From: Cornus controversa
Lineage: Eukaryota; Streptophyta; Magnoliopsida; Cornales; Cornaceae
DNA: 64,000 nucleotides
Direction: 5' to 3'
Assembly (NCBI GenBank): GCA_026545225.1
Contig: CM048845.1
Location: forward strand, 14,443,501 to 14,507,500
The notes under the pieces: generated by a model
What the model saw: only the letters and a program-made list of their open reading frames with translations
Databases searched by the model: none
Told to the model about the DNA's origin: nothing
Translations under genes and position numbers: made by a program
Shown: positions 1-11,164 of the stretch, piece by piece
Numbering within the stretch: position 1 is the stretch's first letter
Layout of the letters: every line of letters starts with the position of its first letter

Positions 1-77
1 AACATACTCTGATTAAAAATGATTCCACCAAACCATCATATACTAGTAAAGAAGTTACATCTTACTGTATATGCAGG

Positions 78-260
78 TTGTTGGGTTTCATCTGCACATG
101 GTTGGATGATAACCTTTATCACAATATGGCAAATAAGATCTCTATGCAACAATTAGATGAGCTTTATGAAACAACTACAGCTGCCAATAAAACTTTCCTT
201 GTGAAGAATCTTATGAACTTGTGTAAGGAGAGTACTCCTATTATTAACCATTTGAAATAA
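78..260 (+). pseudogene. Ty1/copia gag remnant (UBN2-type)
   Basis: A 60-residue open stretch resembles the middle of copia Gag proteins of the UBN2 family: a W-[VL]-DD-N/S motif near the start (TWLDDNLYH), then LDELYE, then NKTFLVKNLMNL, matching the usual order W..D, L..LYE, N-K-x-FL..KL..L. It is cut off by the window edge upstream and by a stop downstream. It lies on the same strand as the reverse transcriptase and RNase H remnants at 690-2230, so all three belong to one decayed element. No intact zinc knuckle or protease was recognised between 260 and 690. Family assignment is moderately sure; the lineage is not. Confidence 0.6.
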
Positions 261-689
261 ATGCAAAGCACTATAAATTAACCCTCCATCCATGAGAATG
301 GTGCTTAATGATGAGTTGCAAGCTTTATTACTCTTTATAAATTATGTATAGAAATTATGGTACAGTTGACAAGAGGGTGCCAGAAACCAAGGCTATCTTT
401 TTTGTTAATCAGATTTTTGAAGACTTTGAGAAAGTAGAGAAGCCTAAACCTTTTCTGATGATCTGATTGATTTGGCTCCAGTTCCTACACTCATGGAGCA
501 TGATAATGCTAGAGATGGTGTAATTATAGAAGCATGGTGATTCAAGTGATGTTGCCGCTCCCACCAATAGTAATGAATCAGCATTATAGAAAGTGCTTAC
601 CCACAGAACTACCAGGACCAGTACATACTCAGTTGAGAAGATCCACTAAAGAGTACTTTTCTCGAAGATATATAAATTGCATACAAATA

Positions 690-1560
690 GGGAAGAACCA
701 GAGAGCTATCAGGAGACCATAACATGTGATCAGAGAAAACAGTGGTTGAAAGCCATGCAGAAAAAGATGAAATCTTTGCATTAGAACCACATATAGACGG
801 TAAATTTCCTAAAGGGCAAGAGAGCATTCAAGGACAAGTGGGTGTATGGATTGAAGATTGAAGAAAACAGCTCACATCCAAGGTACAAAGCAAGACTGGC
901 TGTGAAGGGATTCAGTTGAGAAAGGGGGGATAGACTTTGACAAGATTTTCTCATCTGTGGTGAAGATGTCATCCATTTGGATCATTTTTGGTTTTGTTAC
1001 TAGTATAAACTTAAAGATTGAACATCTTGATATGAAGACTGCCTTTCTCCATGGTGACTTGAACAAGAGACCTATATGCAGCAACCAGAGAGTTTCGAAG
1101 TTAAAGAAAAAGACAACCTTATTAGCAAACTAAAGAAGAAATTTTATGGGTTAAAGTAGCCACTTCAGCAATGGCACAAGAAGTTCGATTCATTTATGAA
1201 GAAGCACGAAAAGATAACTCCAGACCATTGTGCATTTGTCAAGAGATTCTCATATGGAGACTTTGTTATTCTGCACTATGTTCATGACACATGTTGATTA
1301 TTGGCCATGATATCATTAAAATTGAGATGATGATGAAAGAGCTAAGTGAGTCCTTTGCTATAAACTTGGGAGTCGGGACCAACAAATAAATTTATTGCCA
1401 TGAGGATTGCCCATAACAGAATGGCCAAGAAGCTGTGGTTATCAAGAAAAAAATCTATTGAAAAGGTCTTGAAAGGTTATACATAGACAAAGCACAATCA
1501 GCTAGCTCTCTTCTTGCTGATCACTTCATTAAGGCCCTAAGCAAGGTCCTTCTAGTGCGA
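690..1560 (+). pseudogene. Ty1/copia reverse transcriptase remnant
   Basis: Reading across frames, this stretch matches the copia reverse transcriptase. Around 930-1060 there is a segment with DFDKIFSSVVKMSSI and then LKIEHLDMKTAFLHGDL, the diagnostic copia motif containing the first catalytic aspartate. Downstream, at about 1480-1560, AQSASSLLADHF resembles the linker between reverse transcriptase and RNase H. Several stop codons and frame changes (near 1100, 1290 and 1390) show it cannot encode an enzyme. In a live element this domain copies element RNA into DNA inside cytoplasmic particles. It is part of the same plus-strand relic as the gag and RNase H pieces. Confidence 0.75.
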
Positions 1561-1739
1561 AAGTGAGAGAAAAAAAATTGTGCGTGTTTCTTATGCTTCG
1601 ACAGTATGCAGTCTGCTGTATGCAATGTTGTGTACAAGGCCAGAAAGAGCTTGTGTAAATGGTGTTATCCTCTCTAATTCTCACAAAGAATGCTAGGCTG
1701 CAATGAAATGAATTTTCAGGTATCACAAGGGCATTACCA

Positions 1740-2230
1740 GGGTTTATTTTTGTGCAGGAAATAGCAAACCTACTTTAGAAGGGTATACAGATACAGATAG
1801 CCTAGAGATATTGATTTCAGGAAGTCCATTTTGGGATACTTGATCACTTTGCAGAATGAGCTGTGTTGTGGGCCTTGTGGCAATCCAAGTTACAGAAATG
1901 CATTACTCTTTCTACTATGGAGGCTGAGTTTGTAGTTGCTATTTCTACTACTAAAGCTGCATGTGTAGCAGCAACTAAAGCTTGCAAGGAAATGCTATGG
2001 ATGAAAAGATTTCTACAAAAATCAGGGATAAAGCACGAGATCCATCTTAGCAAGAATCTAAATTGTCAAAAATTCATAGCACATATATTGAGGAATCACT
2101 GGATTTGAGATGTATTTGACACAGTCGATGACTGAAAAAAAATACATGCAAACACGAATGCTCAAATTTGATAACCAAGACATTACCCAAGGAGAACTAT
2201 AAAGCTTGTAAAAGTATAGTGGGTATGGTG
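1740..2230 (+). pseudogene. Ty1/copia RNase H remnant
   Basis: The longest open piece (1863-2108) carries WQSKLQKCITLSTMEAEF and KEMLWMKRFL, the signature of copia RNase H (W.S..Q..ValSTmEAEYvA, then keaiWlr.fl). It is followed by a short segment ending in DMITKTLPKENY-like residues (about 2160-2210), the usual C-terminus of copia Pol. One frame change separates the two parts. The normal GYSDSD segment upstream is only weakly visible near 1780. This fixes the 3' side of the coding region and predicts the 3' LTR shortly after. Confidence 0.75.
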
Positions 2231-2261
2231 GACCTCTCCACAGTCCGGAGGGGAAAATTTG

Positions 2262-2640
2262 TTGGGCATTCCTCATATGTAGAGGAAGTGGGACCAGGCT
2301 TGAGCCCAATTGCCTTGTTATTTTACTGCAGCCCATGGGAAAGTTTGAGCCCATATAAAAACTCATTTCATTCCGCACTTATTACACACGTAATGGGTGA
2401 GGATATCTATCACATGTTTGACCATTGGTGTTTTGTTTAGCTTCTTTGGGATGATTCCCCCATAATATAATATACAATCAGCTGTGTATGTGATATTATG
2501 GAGGAAATAATAGATTGTATGAGAGAAGAGAAAAAGCTACTCCGGTGAGAAAAAAGTAAAAAATAGCAGCCCACTTCCAGTATCAATTGAAGGTGATTCA
2601 GTTCATGATCAAGCTTTAGGAGATTGCTTGTGATGTTGCC
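2262..2640 (+). mobile_element. probable 3' LTR of the copia relic
   Basis: Just after the Pol C-terminus there is a purine-rich tract (cagtccggaggggaaaa, about 2240-2257), like a polypurine tract, followed by TGTTGGGCA, a typical copia LTR start. TATA-like (cccatataaaaa, 2351-2362) and leader-like sequence follows. The 5' LTR is outside the window, so the 3' limit given here is a guess. Confidence 0.4.
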
Positions 2641-3847
2641 ATATTGAAGTATGACATCCAACTGTCAGATTTCCATTTGGCCAATACTTTTCGGGTGATC
2701 ATTTCCAGCCCCACGCTGATGAGATTTTTACATGCTTCATGTTGAAATCCACCTTATTAGGTGAAGTATACTCATCATTATTATCCTTGTTAACCATGAA
2801 ATTTATTCTCTAACTGGTTATATGATTTATATGCCTCTAGCAAAATCTAAGAAATATATACATTGTAACCACATTATTTTCATATAGTGAAGAATTTAGT
2901 TGAATTTGTCCAGTGGTGTGAAGGAATTTTCACATAAATTTTGGCGTCAATGTGTGGTTGGAAGTTCTTGCACATTTTATTTGCTTCCATATATATTTGT
3001 TCTCTCGCTTCCCAACAAGATTTCACATGTTTTTAAGTATAGTAAGCTTGTTTATATAATCTGATTATATTTACCCAAGGGCAGGTTATCTAAAGTGATT
3101 CATATAAGGTATAGATCTATGTCTATGTCCATTTATTATTGTACATCAGATGTTGACTCAGTTCAGTCAATCAGTTGAACAGGGGTTAGCCTAGCTGCAC
3201 TCTTTGTCCAAATGTCGAGCAGTTAGAGCACTATTTGAAGTTGCTAATGCATCTAGCACTTGGCAGAACCTATAACAGAGGCTGTTAGGGGGATTATCCT
3301 GAATTATAAATAGTTAAATCAACCCCAAAGACTCAGTATGGTGTATGAAAACCTTAATTAATGATTGAGCGATCACTGTTCCATTAACCAAGCAGACGCA
3401 GTATAGACTCCGGAAAAGTTTACCAACCATCAGGGGAAGCAAATACAAGGGGTACGCCAAACAATAAGATTGATGAAGTAGCAATTAATGCAAAAACAGC
3501 CAATTGGAAAGCAATTGGGGGATCACTGTTCCATTACCCAAGCAGATGCAGTATAGACTGCAGAAAAGTTTAACCAGGATTAAAGCATTCCAACTGGAAA
3601 CCAGAAAAAGTAAACAGATAAAAGGGACAGGACATACCTTTCTAGCTGAAAAATGTTTGAACTAAACCATGTTCGTCTCTTGGGATAATTGTCTATTGGA
3701 TGTTTCACTTTCACCCTGATAAGGTTGTTATAATGCATATCAAGATAAGAGACAATGAAGAGGTGCATTCTTATTGAAATGAGCATATATAAACTTTTAT
3801 GACAATGTAAAATGAATGGGGAAAAAATATTCTAAGATAGTACTTAC
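2641..3847. other. no gene recognised; possible 3' part of COMM gene
   Basis: AT-rich sequence with no convincing coding region on either strand. It lies directly 3' of the last resolved COMM-gene exon on the minus strand, so the unresolved final exon and 3' UTR should be here. Acceptor-like sites on the minus strand near 3640-3660 and 3550-3560 lead only into very short open stretches that I could not validate. Confidence 0.4.
3371..3573. repeat. 53-bp direct repeat, two copies 150 bp apart
   Basis: 3371-3424 and 3521-3573 are near-identical (gatcactgttccattaacc versus gatcactgttccattaccc, then matching through cagtatagact). The 97 bases between them are unique. It looks like a local tandem duplication. 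Confidence 0.75.
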
Positions 3848-5245
3848 AGTGTTGGATAACTGATCTCTTATACAATACATGGACCTCAACATTGTTTCCA
3901 AAGTATCTTTAGCCAACTGGAATTTCACATCCATCTCCCCAGGGTTAGACTGTGCGTCATTTTGAAGCTGCACAAAACACTGAAAACATTAATATGCACA
4001 TGGAATCACGGCTTTCCATTTTGCAGTTCACTGTTGTTTACTTCCATATTTTCATTTTCTAAAACTTCCATTTTATTTCAAATTGCTCCATATTGAAAGG
4101 GAAATATATGAAGCAACTTGTATACTAAAAGTTCAACTTGTTAAGAGACCTTCAAATTGATAACTGCCACAGGGTCTGTCAATTCTGCATCCTGGTTCGC
4201 CATATTCCATGTCATTGCCTTTAAACGGGGCAAGGTAACCTGAATATCATTTGTAGAAAATTGATACTGTTGAACCCTTGTATCATACAAGTAGATCAAT
4301 GCGCTAGCACATATCATAGCTGAATTTCTGACCTGATCCTTGAGTATATCTTGCTGCCATTCTCTTTGAAATTTTTGCAGTAACAGTGTTAACAATCTCT
4401 GTAACTCAGGAAGGACCTCAGCCGGGAACAACTTTTGAATCTCATCCTTGTTGATATTCTCATATACACACCTGCGGATCAACATGCGAAGGCATACCAA
4501 AAGCTGCAGATTATAGAAGTAAATTCTTTTAGCAATATCAAGATAAAAAGAGTTAAAAGCAACAACATAAATTGAAAGCCCTAAATAGCATTGTGCTTCT
4601 TTATGCATCTGTACCAATACAAAGACAACAAACAAACAAAAAAATATTCCCGCACTATCAACACATTTATGGTCAATGATTTTACTTATAACTTGGAAAC
4701 ATAGAATCAATTTCCACCCATTTCCTTGCATTTACTTAAAAACAGTATAAATCAGCAGGTTCAACAAATGAACTTATAGTCCCAAATTCTGACTAGTACA
4801 CTCAAATTGACTTGGTTCAACTTGAAACCAATTTAAAGGGTATGCAAGAATTCCTTGCTTGTATAACACATATCCTATTTAAATTTTTACCAGAAACTTC
4901 TTGCATAAATCTATATCTATATCTATATCTATATCTATATATCAAAAAACAGTGGGCTTCTTTAGGACCCCAATTTGACAACACAAATAAACTAGACAAC
5001 TTCCCTCACCACCAAATCACAAATCCAAATTAGTGGCTGCCATAAATTCTCTAACATCTAATATATCTATCTTATTGATTTCATGCCCATATTTCGAGCA
5101 ATTCCTGAGCTAAAGCATATTATTCAGCATCAGAATACCATTAAGAGCTTAAGACCGAAAACCAGTAATGGGTTATACAGAAAACACAATCAAGACCAAA
5201 AACCAGTCATGGGCGATTCAGAAAACACAATCAGCAACATTCATA

Positions 5246-5317
<72 letters not shown>

Positions 5318-5501
5318 TGTACTGTACAGGATCAAGGTCGGAATCTTGGTGAAGTTGGAGCATTTCTCGGATGACATCGCGGTCAGTGTCATCGAGACCG
5401 GTCTTGCGAGTTTTCCAAAGGGCTTGAAGAATGTATTCAACTGATTCTTTGGAGTTGGCTCTCACCAGTAGCGGTAAATGACCCCACAGACTATGCTCCA
5501 T
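3848..5501 (-). CDS. COMM domain-containing protein (C-terminal exon unresolved)
   Basis: Four phase-0 exons can be joined by GT-AG splice sites: 5328-5501 (58 codons, starts MEHSLWGHLPLL), 4333-4503 (57), 4150-4239 (30) and 3848-3967 (40), giving about 185 residues. Residues about 118-185 form a COMM domain: LPRLKAMTW near its start, DPVAVINLKLQND, and LAKDTLETMLRSMYCIRDQL at its end. The N-terminal part is helical, as in the family. COMM proteins assemble through this domain; in animals they form the Commander trafficking complex, while the plant role is poorly known. The donor after the fourth exon (gtaagt) implies at least one more short exon, which I could not place. Intron 1 holds a long microsatellite, and intron 2 is 93 nt and open in frame. 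No stop interrupts the four exons, so this looks like a functional gene. Confidence 0.85.
5246..5313. repeat. compound (TG)n(TA)n(GA)n microsatellite
   Basis: About 14 bases of TG repeats, about 22 of TA and 33 of GA follow each other without interruption. The tract lies in intron 1 of the COMM gene, about 15 bases inside the donor at 5326-5327. A second short array of a TATATC unit occurs in the same intron at about 4912-4941. Confidence 0.95.
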
Positions 5502-5908
5502 AACCGATTGCTTTTCTTTTTCTGTTTTTCTCTCAATCCTGCAATTTGTGCCCTAGCAACTAGCAAGAGAAAGTTTAAGACAGTAATGAGTATTCATGGG
5601 CTCACTGGTTTTTACCTGATCATATCCAAACACCACTTGATTGTTTGAAAGAGGATGTACAAGCATCGTGCAGACAAAATCTCTAGATAAAAATTTATTT
5701 ACGGTAGAATATACATTTCAGTCAAGATTTTATATTCTTTATTTTATTCTTTTGTCCAATTTTGATCAAATTGGAATATTATATTGATTTTTGTTATCAA
5801 TAATCTATAAATAATATATTATTATTTGATAAAACAAAAAGAAATAATTACAGATATAATAACAGAAGGAGAGAGATAGGAGAGATATCCTCTTACTTTT
5901 CTCCCCAA
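5502..5908. other. upstream region of COMM gene
   Basis: This AT-rich stretch upstream of the COMM start codon (minus strand) contains no coding sequence. It must hold the promoter, but I see no element I can name. Confidence 0.4.
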
Positions 5909-6850
5909 GCTAGTTTGGTATGCATGAATTTAATTGGAATGGAATGAGAATAAAAATAGAATAGAATGACCATTCTCATTCTAATATTTTGTTACAGATA
6001 GTGTAAGAATAAAATGGTAGCACATTCCAACATGCTATATTTTTTCATAGAAAACATAATCAGTTTAAAAAATGAGACATTTGGTCAACTTTAATTTAAT
6101 TACCATGTGATAAAAAAAAATTACCCATTCAATTAAAACTTTTTAAATCAAGATATAATCCGTCTTTTTTCCTAGTCAAGATTAATATAATCTTTTATAC
6201 GAAAAAAATTATTACTTTATTAAAAACTGAAAGTGATAAAACAAGAACCTTCATTTTCTTTCACAACTTAAAATATAGCAAGTTATATATATAAGCATGT
6301 GACATGTATAATTGTATATATATATAGGCGTGTAACAAGTATATAACATAACTATTACTTTATATGAGTAAATGAGTAATGATCTCTTGTTCACTGGTGA
6401 GCAAAAAATTTATTCACATCAAGCACAGTAATTGTTGGATGTGATTGTTAAGTTTTTTTTTATAATTGCTTTTTTTATATCAAACACATTCAATGTTTGG
6501 TGTTGATGAATTTCTTGCTCATTGATGAGCAAGAGATCATTACTCTATATATATAGAGATAAATTCATGTTAATTACCTATTATTATAATATATATATAT
6601 ATATTATTTTTGGAGTGAATTGTAAAAAGAGAGAAATTAATAAAAAGAGAGATGATGATTTTAATAATGAATGGGAATGGAATGACCATTCCGTAACTCA
6701 AGAAGATGAATGTTTTGTTAGAATGAGCATTTCAAGGGATTAACTTGGAATGATCATTCAATTTCTAATTTAGCACAACAAACAAGAAAAAGGGAATCAA
6801 AGGTGGAATGACCATTCCATTGCACCTCTATTTTTGCCTACCAAACTAGC
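5909..6850. mobile_element. TIR-flanked non-autonomous DNA element
   Basis: The ends are inverted: GCTAGTTTGGTATGCA at 5909 pairs with TGCCTACCAAACTAGC ending at 6850. Sub-terminal copies of a palindromic GGAATGACCATTCC-like motif occur near both ends (about 5940-5985 and 6670-6820), as in many plant MITE-like elements. There is no transposase-like coding sequence, and the target duplication is unclear. A smaller hairpin element is inserted at 6374-6545. The superfamily cannot be assigned. Confidence 0.6.
6374..6545. mobile_element. nested 172-bp hairpin MITE
   Basis: GAGTAATGATCTCTTG at 6374 is repeated inverted as CAAGAGATCATTACTC ending at 6545. The inverted repeat continues imperfectly inward for about 45 bases (TTCACTGGTGAGCAA versus its complement). 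Such a short element with long terminal inverted repeats is typical of a MITE. Confidence 0.7.
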
Positions 6851-7542
6851 CATAAGGATATTACCCAAACAATACACCATCTACCTATATAATACACACA
6901 GTGCACCGCCTCATTCCCATTTGCCTACTTTGGTGCCCACCATTTTCATCACTACACCAATTGCTTAATTGCACATTAGCGAACCAATTACATCCTTCCA
7001 CATCAACCCTCTAATTACATATTTACACATCAATACACCTATCACATGTTTACAACTCACCTTATTGACACACTCCCATCAATCATATTCTACAAATACC
7101 CAAGTACACGTCATCTCACTAATTATACATACATAACACCTCCGGTAAGTTAATGCAACGGACCTATATATATATATATAACACTCTCCCTTGACTCCAC
7201 TATACTTCATCGCCTCATAATATCTTCACTTTGCCTTCACACAAATGACATATGTATATTAGAGATGGACCCCACTTATCTAATAATTTTATTTATTTTA
7301 ACATAGTCTGACTGAATTTTTTTAAGAGTGAAATCATTTTAATATGTGCATGCACTATGATTATGTGACTTGTGCACTTATTAAGCTTTCTAGCTTTAAG
7401 CCCAGAGGCTTACTTAACAGTAGCTACATAAGAGAGTAACTAGGACTTGATTCGTATTAGGTTTGGGAACCACTCTCCATGCTCTTCTGCCTTATTCTCC
7501 TTCGACCTTGCGAAAAGGTGCCCCCTCATTCCGATCAACCCT
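6851..7542. other. no feature recognised
   Basis: AT-rich, CA-rich non-coding sequence with one short TA run (about 7167-7180). I see no gene, RNA or element boundary here. Confidence 0.4.
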
Positions 7543-7599
7543 GTGGCAATTACCATGTTCTTAACCGATCGAAACTTTAATACAACCTTTTTTTATCCC
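7543..7599 (+). other. probable nuclear insertion of mitochondrial cox1 fragment
   Basis: The translation AITMFLTDRNFNTTFF matches a highly conserved segment of cytochrome c oxidase subunit 1 (AITMLLTDRNFNTTFF). As I remember plant mitochondrial cox1, the DNA also matches closely over this span, with similarity lost after about 7599. The flanks do not continue cox1, so only about 57 bases were retained. It has no function here. The rest of the open frame at 7447-7641 is not recognisable. Confidence 0.6.
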
Positions 7600-7649
7600 T
7601 TTGGCGATTTTTATACTCAAGGTATTTTGCAAGTAATTTAAGAGAAAAG

Positions 7650-8371
7650 TTATGTCAAGAAATATGAGAAAATGATAGATAACACGAAATATATTCGTGA
7701 TATATAGCACAAATGATCCGACAAAGGTAGAGTTTTTATATAAGAGCCAAGTTAATAGTTATGTGTGAAAAGTGGACTTTGAGAAGAGAGATTTGTAAAA
7801 CTAAATCAAAATCCATACATATGCTACACACTTATATGTTAATATACTGAACATACCCTAAAAAGCCATTAATAAACTCAGAAGCAAGCCATCAAGTGAA
7901 TAAATCCAACCTTTGCGTTGCTCTTTAGTATCCAGATTTGTTCGCACGTCTACTTTGGTATTCCACTCACTCTAATTATGGTCATGTCTCTAAATGGGAC
8001 AAGAGTAATTGTATAGAGCGTATATTGTGAGAGTGGGGATCAAGCTATATACATAATAAATATTTGATAATATCCTCTCATCAAGGAAACAATCAAATTA
8101 TAATCACTTTACGTTACCTCTAGATCATGGTAACCAACGTTACCATTATCTCTCCTTTATAGGTAACCATATATATATATATATAGATATCCTTATCCAT
8201 ACCTTTAAGCACATGATAATATGTGACTAAGGTATACCATAACCCAAAATAATTTATAATCATATCTGAATAGGGTGTCCGATAATTCTCTATTTGGTTT
8301 CAATTCCCAATCTAGGTTTTTCTTTGTGTGTATAAAGAAATTATAATCAATGAAAGCCCAAAATTCTTACA
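7650..8371 (-). mobile_element. 3' LTR of minus-strand copia element
   Basis: On the minus strand the purine-rich tract AAGTGGGAGAA (8372-8384) immediately precedes TGTAAGAATTTTGGGC, a standard polypurine tract plus LTR start at 8371. The LTR runs toward lower coordinates. Its far end is uncertain because no second LTR copy was found to compare. Confidence 0.55.
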
Positions 8372-11164
8372 TTCTCCCACTTGGGCAAACATTGATTACA
8401 TAAATTTTTTTAAGTAAAATAAAATCTCTGACTGGATAACTTAAGGGGCCACATAAACCAAATATGAAATAATACTACTAATGCGGACCATAGTGGTTTA
8501 TGTACATATAATCATACATGACCATCCATGATCACAACACTAGCACCATTATCCACACGGATCCCCGACAAATATGGAATACATGAAAAATAGCATCTTT
8601 ATGTGATTATTTATTTTATATCCATATCGGTCCAATTTTATGGTTTTTTACAAAACTCCTTATGTTTTAAACTCGAAGCCTTTATGTCTTTAATGCAAGA
8701 CAGTCATACCTTTTAACTTTATGTCTGTAATAACCTTATGACATGAGGCATGAAAAATTCAACTAATAACCATATATTGAATGCAAATGTAGTCTTTCAA
8801 ATTTTATATCTCCTCACAAGATTCAAACAATTCATAATACCATATGTGCACAAAGGGAATATTCATAAATTGAAATAATAATGCTCCAAAACTTTATGAG
8901 CTACCAAAATTTATAAAAAGATAAGACTACACATAATTTTTATGAATGCTATAAAATAAGAGCAAATAAATGAATAAACCTCTCACTATCCAAGCACATC
9001 AAAAGAATTCACCAAATCCATTGAATAACCCAATGGGTAATACTTTGGTTAGTGGGTCTGCTACCATTGCCTTAGTCTCTATACGATCAATCACCATTGA
9101 CTTAGTTTCTATGTGATCAATCACTAATGGTTCTTCCCTCACTTTCTCATTTACAAGCAAGTACTTAATATTCATATGCATGGAACTAGAAGACCTTTTA
9201 TTATTCTTGGAATAAAATACTACAAAACTATTATCACAAAACATGTCCATGACCTTCGTAATTGAATCAACTACATGAATACCATTAATAAAGGTCTTTA
9301 GCCAATAGACTGTAAAGTGGCCTCATAATAGGCTACGAATTAAATCAACTGGAAATAGCACCTACAACCAACATAAATATGTAACCAAATTTTGATTTCA
9401 TATCATCAGTACATGCGGCAAAATCAGAGTTTGTGTATCCTATTATCACCCTTACGATGAATAAGCATACTACAGTAAGAATAAAATCCTTGGTTCTTTG
9501 CAAATAACGTAAAACTTTTTTTGCAGCCCCAAGGCTCAGAACCAGGATTAGCCTGAAATCTAGCAAGTAGACTAACTTCAAATGTTATGAGCTTATACTT
9601 GAGCATACATTGGGCTGAAGTGTAAGGCTTATTCTTCATAGTTTCCCTTTTTGTATCATTTCGGTGAAAACATATTCCTATATTCCTAATAAGCCATGAT
9701 CTATAGTGTCTCACCTATTCCTACTTATGAAGGTGAATACATATTCCAAATAACCCACACAACTTATCGTCTCTCACCAATATTCTTTAGTTTAGAGTAC
9801 TCTGATCACCTTGGGCTAACAAAATGTCACATAAACAACAACTCACCAATATTCTTTAATTTAGAATGTTGTGATCACTGCAAACTAACAAAATATCACA
9901 TAAATAACAAGGAAGATAAATTCACTTTCAGTAAGCTAATGTTCTCAATCTAACCCATCTTTAAAAATCTCTTATTGTTTGTTTCAAGTTGAACTCTTTT
10001 CCTTTGAGATTAGTGTCAACAATCTTTGTGCCTAAATTGTGACAAATGCAATCTATAACCTTTAAAGCTATCTACATACCCAATGAGTTGATTCTAATTC
10101 ATTTTAGACTCTTATGCTTTATGTATGCACCATTACCTTAATGAAATGCTTGAATACCATTACTTTTAAAACTTTGTACAAACTTTCATCACTCCAATAC
10201 TTCACGATTCTCAACACTCTAGAAACCAACTTTCCACATATGTCATGAATAAAATATATATCGACAACCTCTCCACATATATTAGTGTGAATGATTTCTA
10301 AGAGTTGTTGACTACGATTATAACCCTTCTTTTTGAATAAGTCAACTTTCCTTTTATGCAGTTAACGCAAACACCAAAATCTCCGATGAAGGAAAGATTT
10401 AAGTGTTAGAATTCTTTCTTTAGAAAAATGACCCTATCGTCTAAGCATTAGAATTCTTTCTTTAGAAAAAATGACCTAATCGTTTAAGCCAAGTTTGGAT
10501 GAATTTTCATTAAGATGTGAAACATTTCTCTTAAACATTATTATCTATACTTAAATCTATAACGGATTGGAAACAATTTAATTTATATAATCCATTAAAC
10601 AAAAACCATTGCCAATTGTACAAGAGTCATGAAAAAAAAAAACTAAAATCACTTTTATTAAATTAAAAATAAAATAAAATCCAAACATAACAAACTTAAA
10701 TACTGAAAATAAATTCTTTCTTAATCTAACTAAAACCAGGCTCAGTTTAGTCCAATAACTCCTAACTTTCATGTCTACGACCTTTATGAATGAATAACAT
10801 GAATAAAAGATTCGTTGTCAATCCACCAAGAATTAGAAGGGTCTTCAATTAAGCTAGATTCAAAACAAACTATGACTAGAAACTTAATTTTTTTCTAAGC
10901 CAAGTTTTATACTAACGGCACCCGTTCTTCATATAACCCTTCTCTTCCAAAAAAAAAACCTTAATTGGTTTGAACTCTAGAGGTCCATTAGGTGACACAG
11001 TGTTTAGTTCCTTATGAGATGATTTGGGTTTATTATTTTGATAGTTGTTATCCTGCCCATGGTACATGAGATTGTCACTCTGCCTTTTCTCACAAAGAAT
11101 TATTTCTTCTTCTTAGACACAAATGACAATCATTTTATTCAAGTCAAATTTCTCTTGTTGAGTA
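8372..11164 (-). mobile_element. degenerate Ty1/copia element, internal region
   Basis: On the minus strand, going from high to low coordinates, the copia order is visible. A protease-side segment (10795-10865) reads SSLIEDPSNSWWIDNES, like the WWLDSGA motif. The pre-integrase zinc region (10275-10376) reads CVNCIKGKLT and then, after a frame change, GYNRSQQLLEIIHTNICG. Reverse transcriptase/RNase H follows at 8999-9714, then the polypurine tract and LTR. Many frameshifts and stops make it inactive. Most of the reverse transcriptase catalytic core is missing or unrecognisable between 9720 and 10250. No 5' LTR was found, so the element is truncated or was cut by the neighbouring long-LTR element. 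Confidence 0.7.
8999..9714 (-). pseudogene. copia RT C-terminus and RNase H remnant
   Basis: Three overlapping frame pieces make up this remnant. 9424-9714 includes VSLLARFQANPGSEPW (compare VSRYQSNPG..HW). 9345-9581 includes KKVLRYLQRTKDF, then IGYTNSDFAACTDDMKS, then GYIFMLVVGAISS, the classic RNase H start. 8999-9250 includes SKNNKRSSSSMHMNIKYLLV and MVADPLTKVLPIGLFN, the classic end. The residues HIETKSMVI/RIETKAMVA show a short in-frame internal duplication of about ten codons just before DPLTK. Stops and frame changes prevent expression. Confidence 0.75.

Noticed and set aside
2437..2661. 74-codon minus-strand frame as an extra COMM-gene exon
   Set aside because: No COMM similarity, no clear acceptor, and it lies about 1.2 kb beyond the last supported exon.
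5083..5440. Several overlapping frames through the TG/TA/GA microsatellite
   Set aside because: They arise from simple repeats in intron 1 of the COMM gene.
7447..7641. 64-codon frame containing the cox1-like stretch as a possible gene
   Set aside because: Only 16-19 residues match cox1; the rest is unrelated, so it is a chance frame over an organelle-derived scrap.
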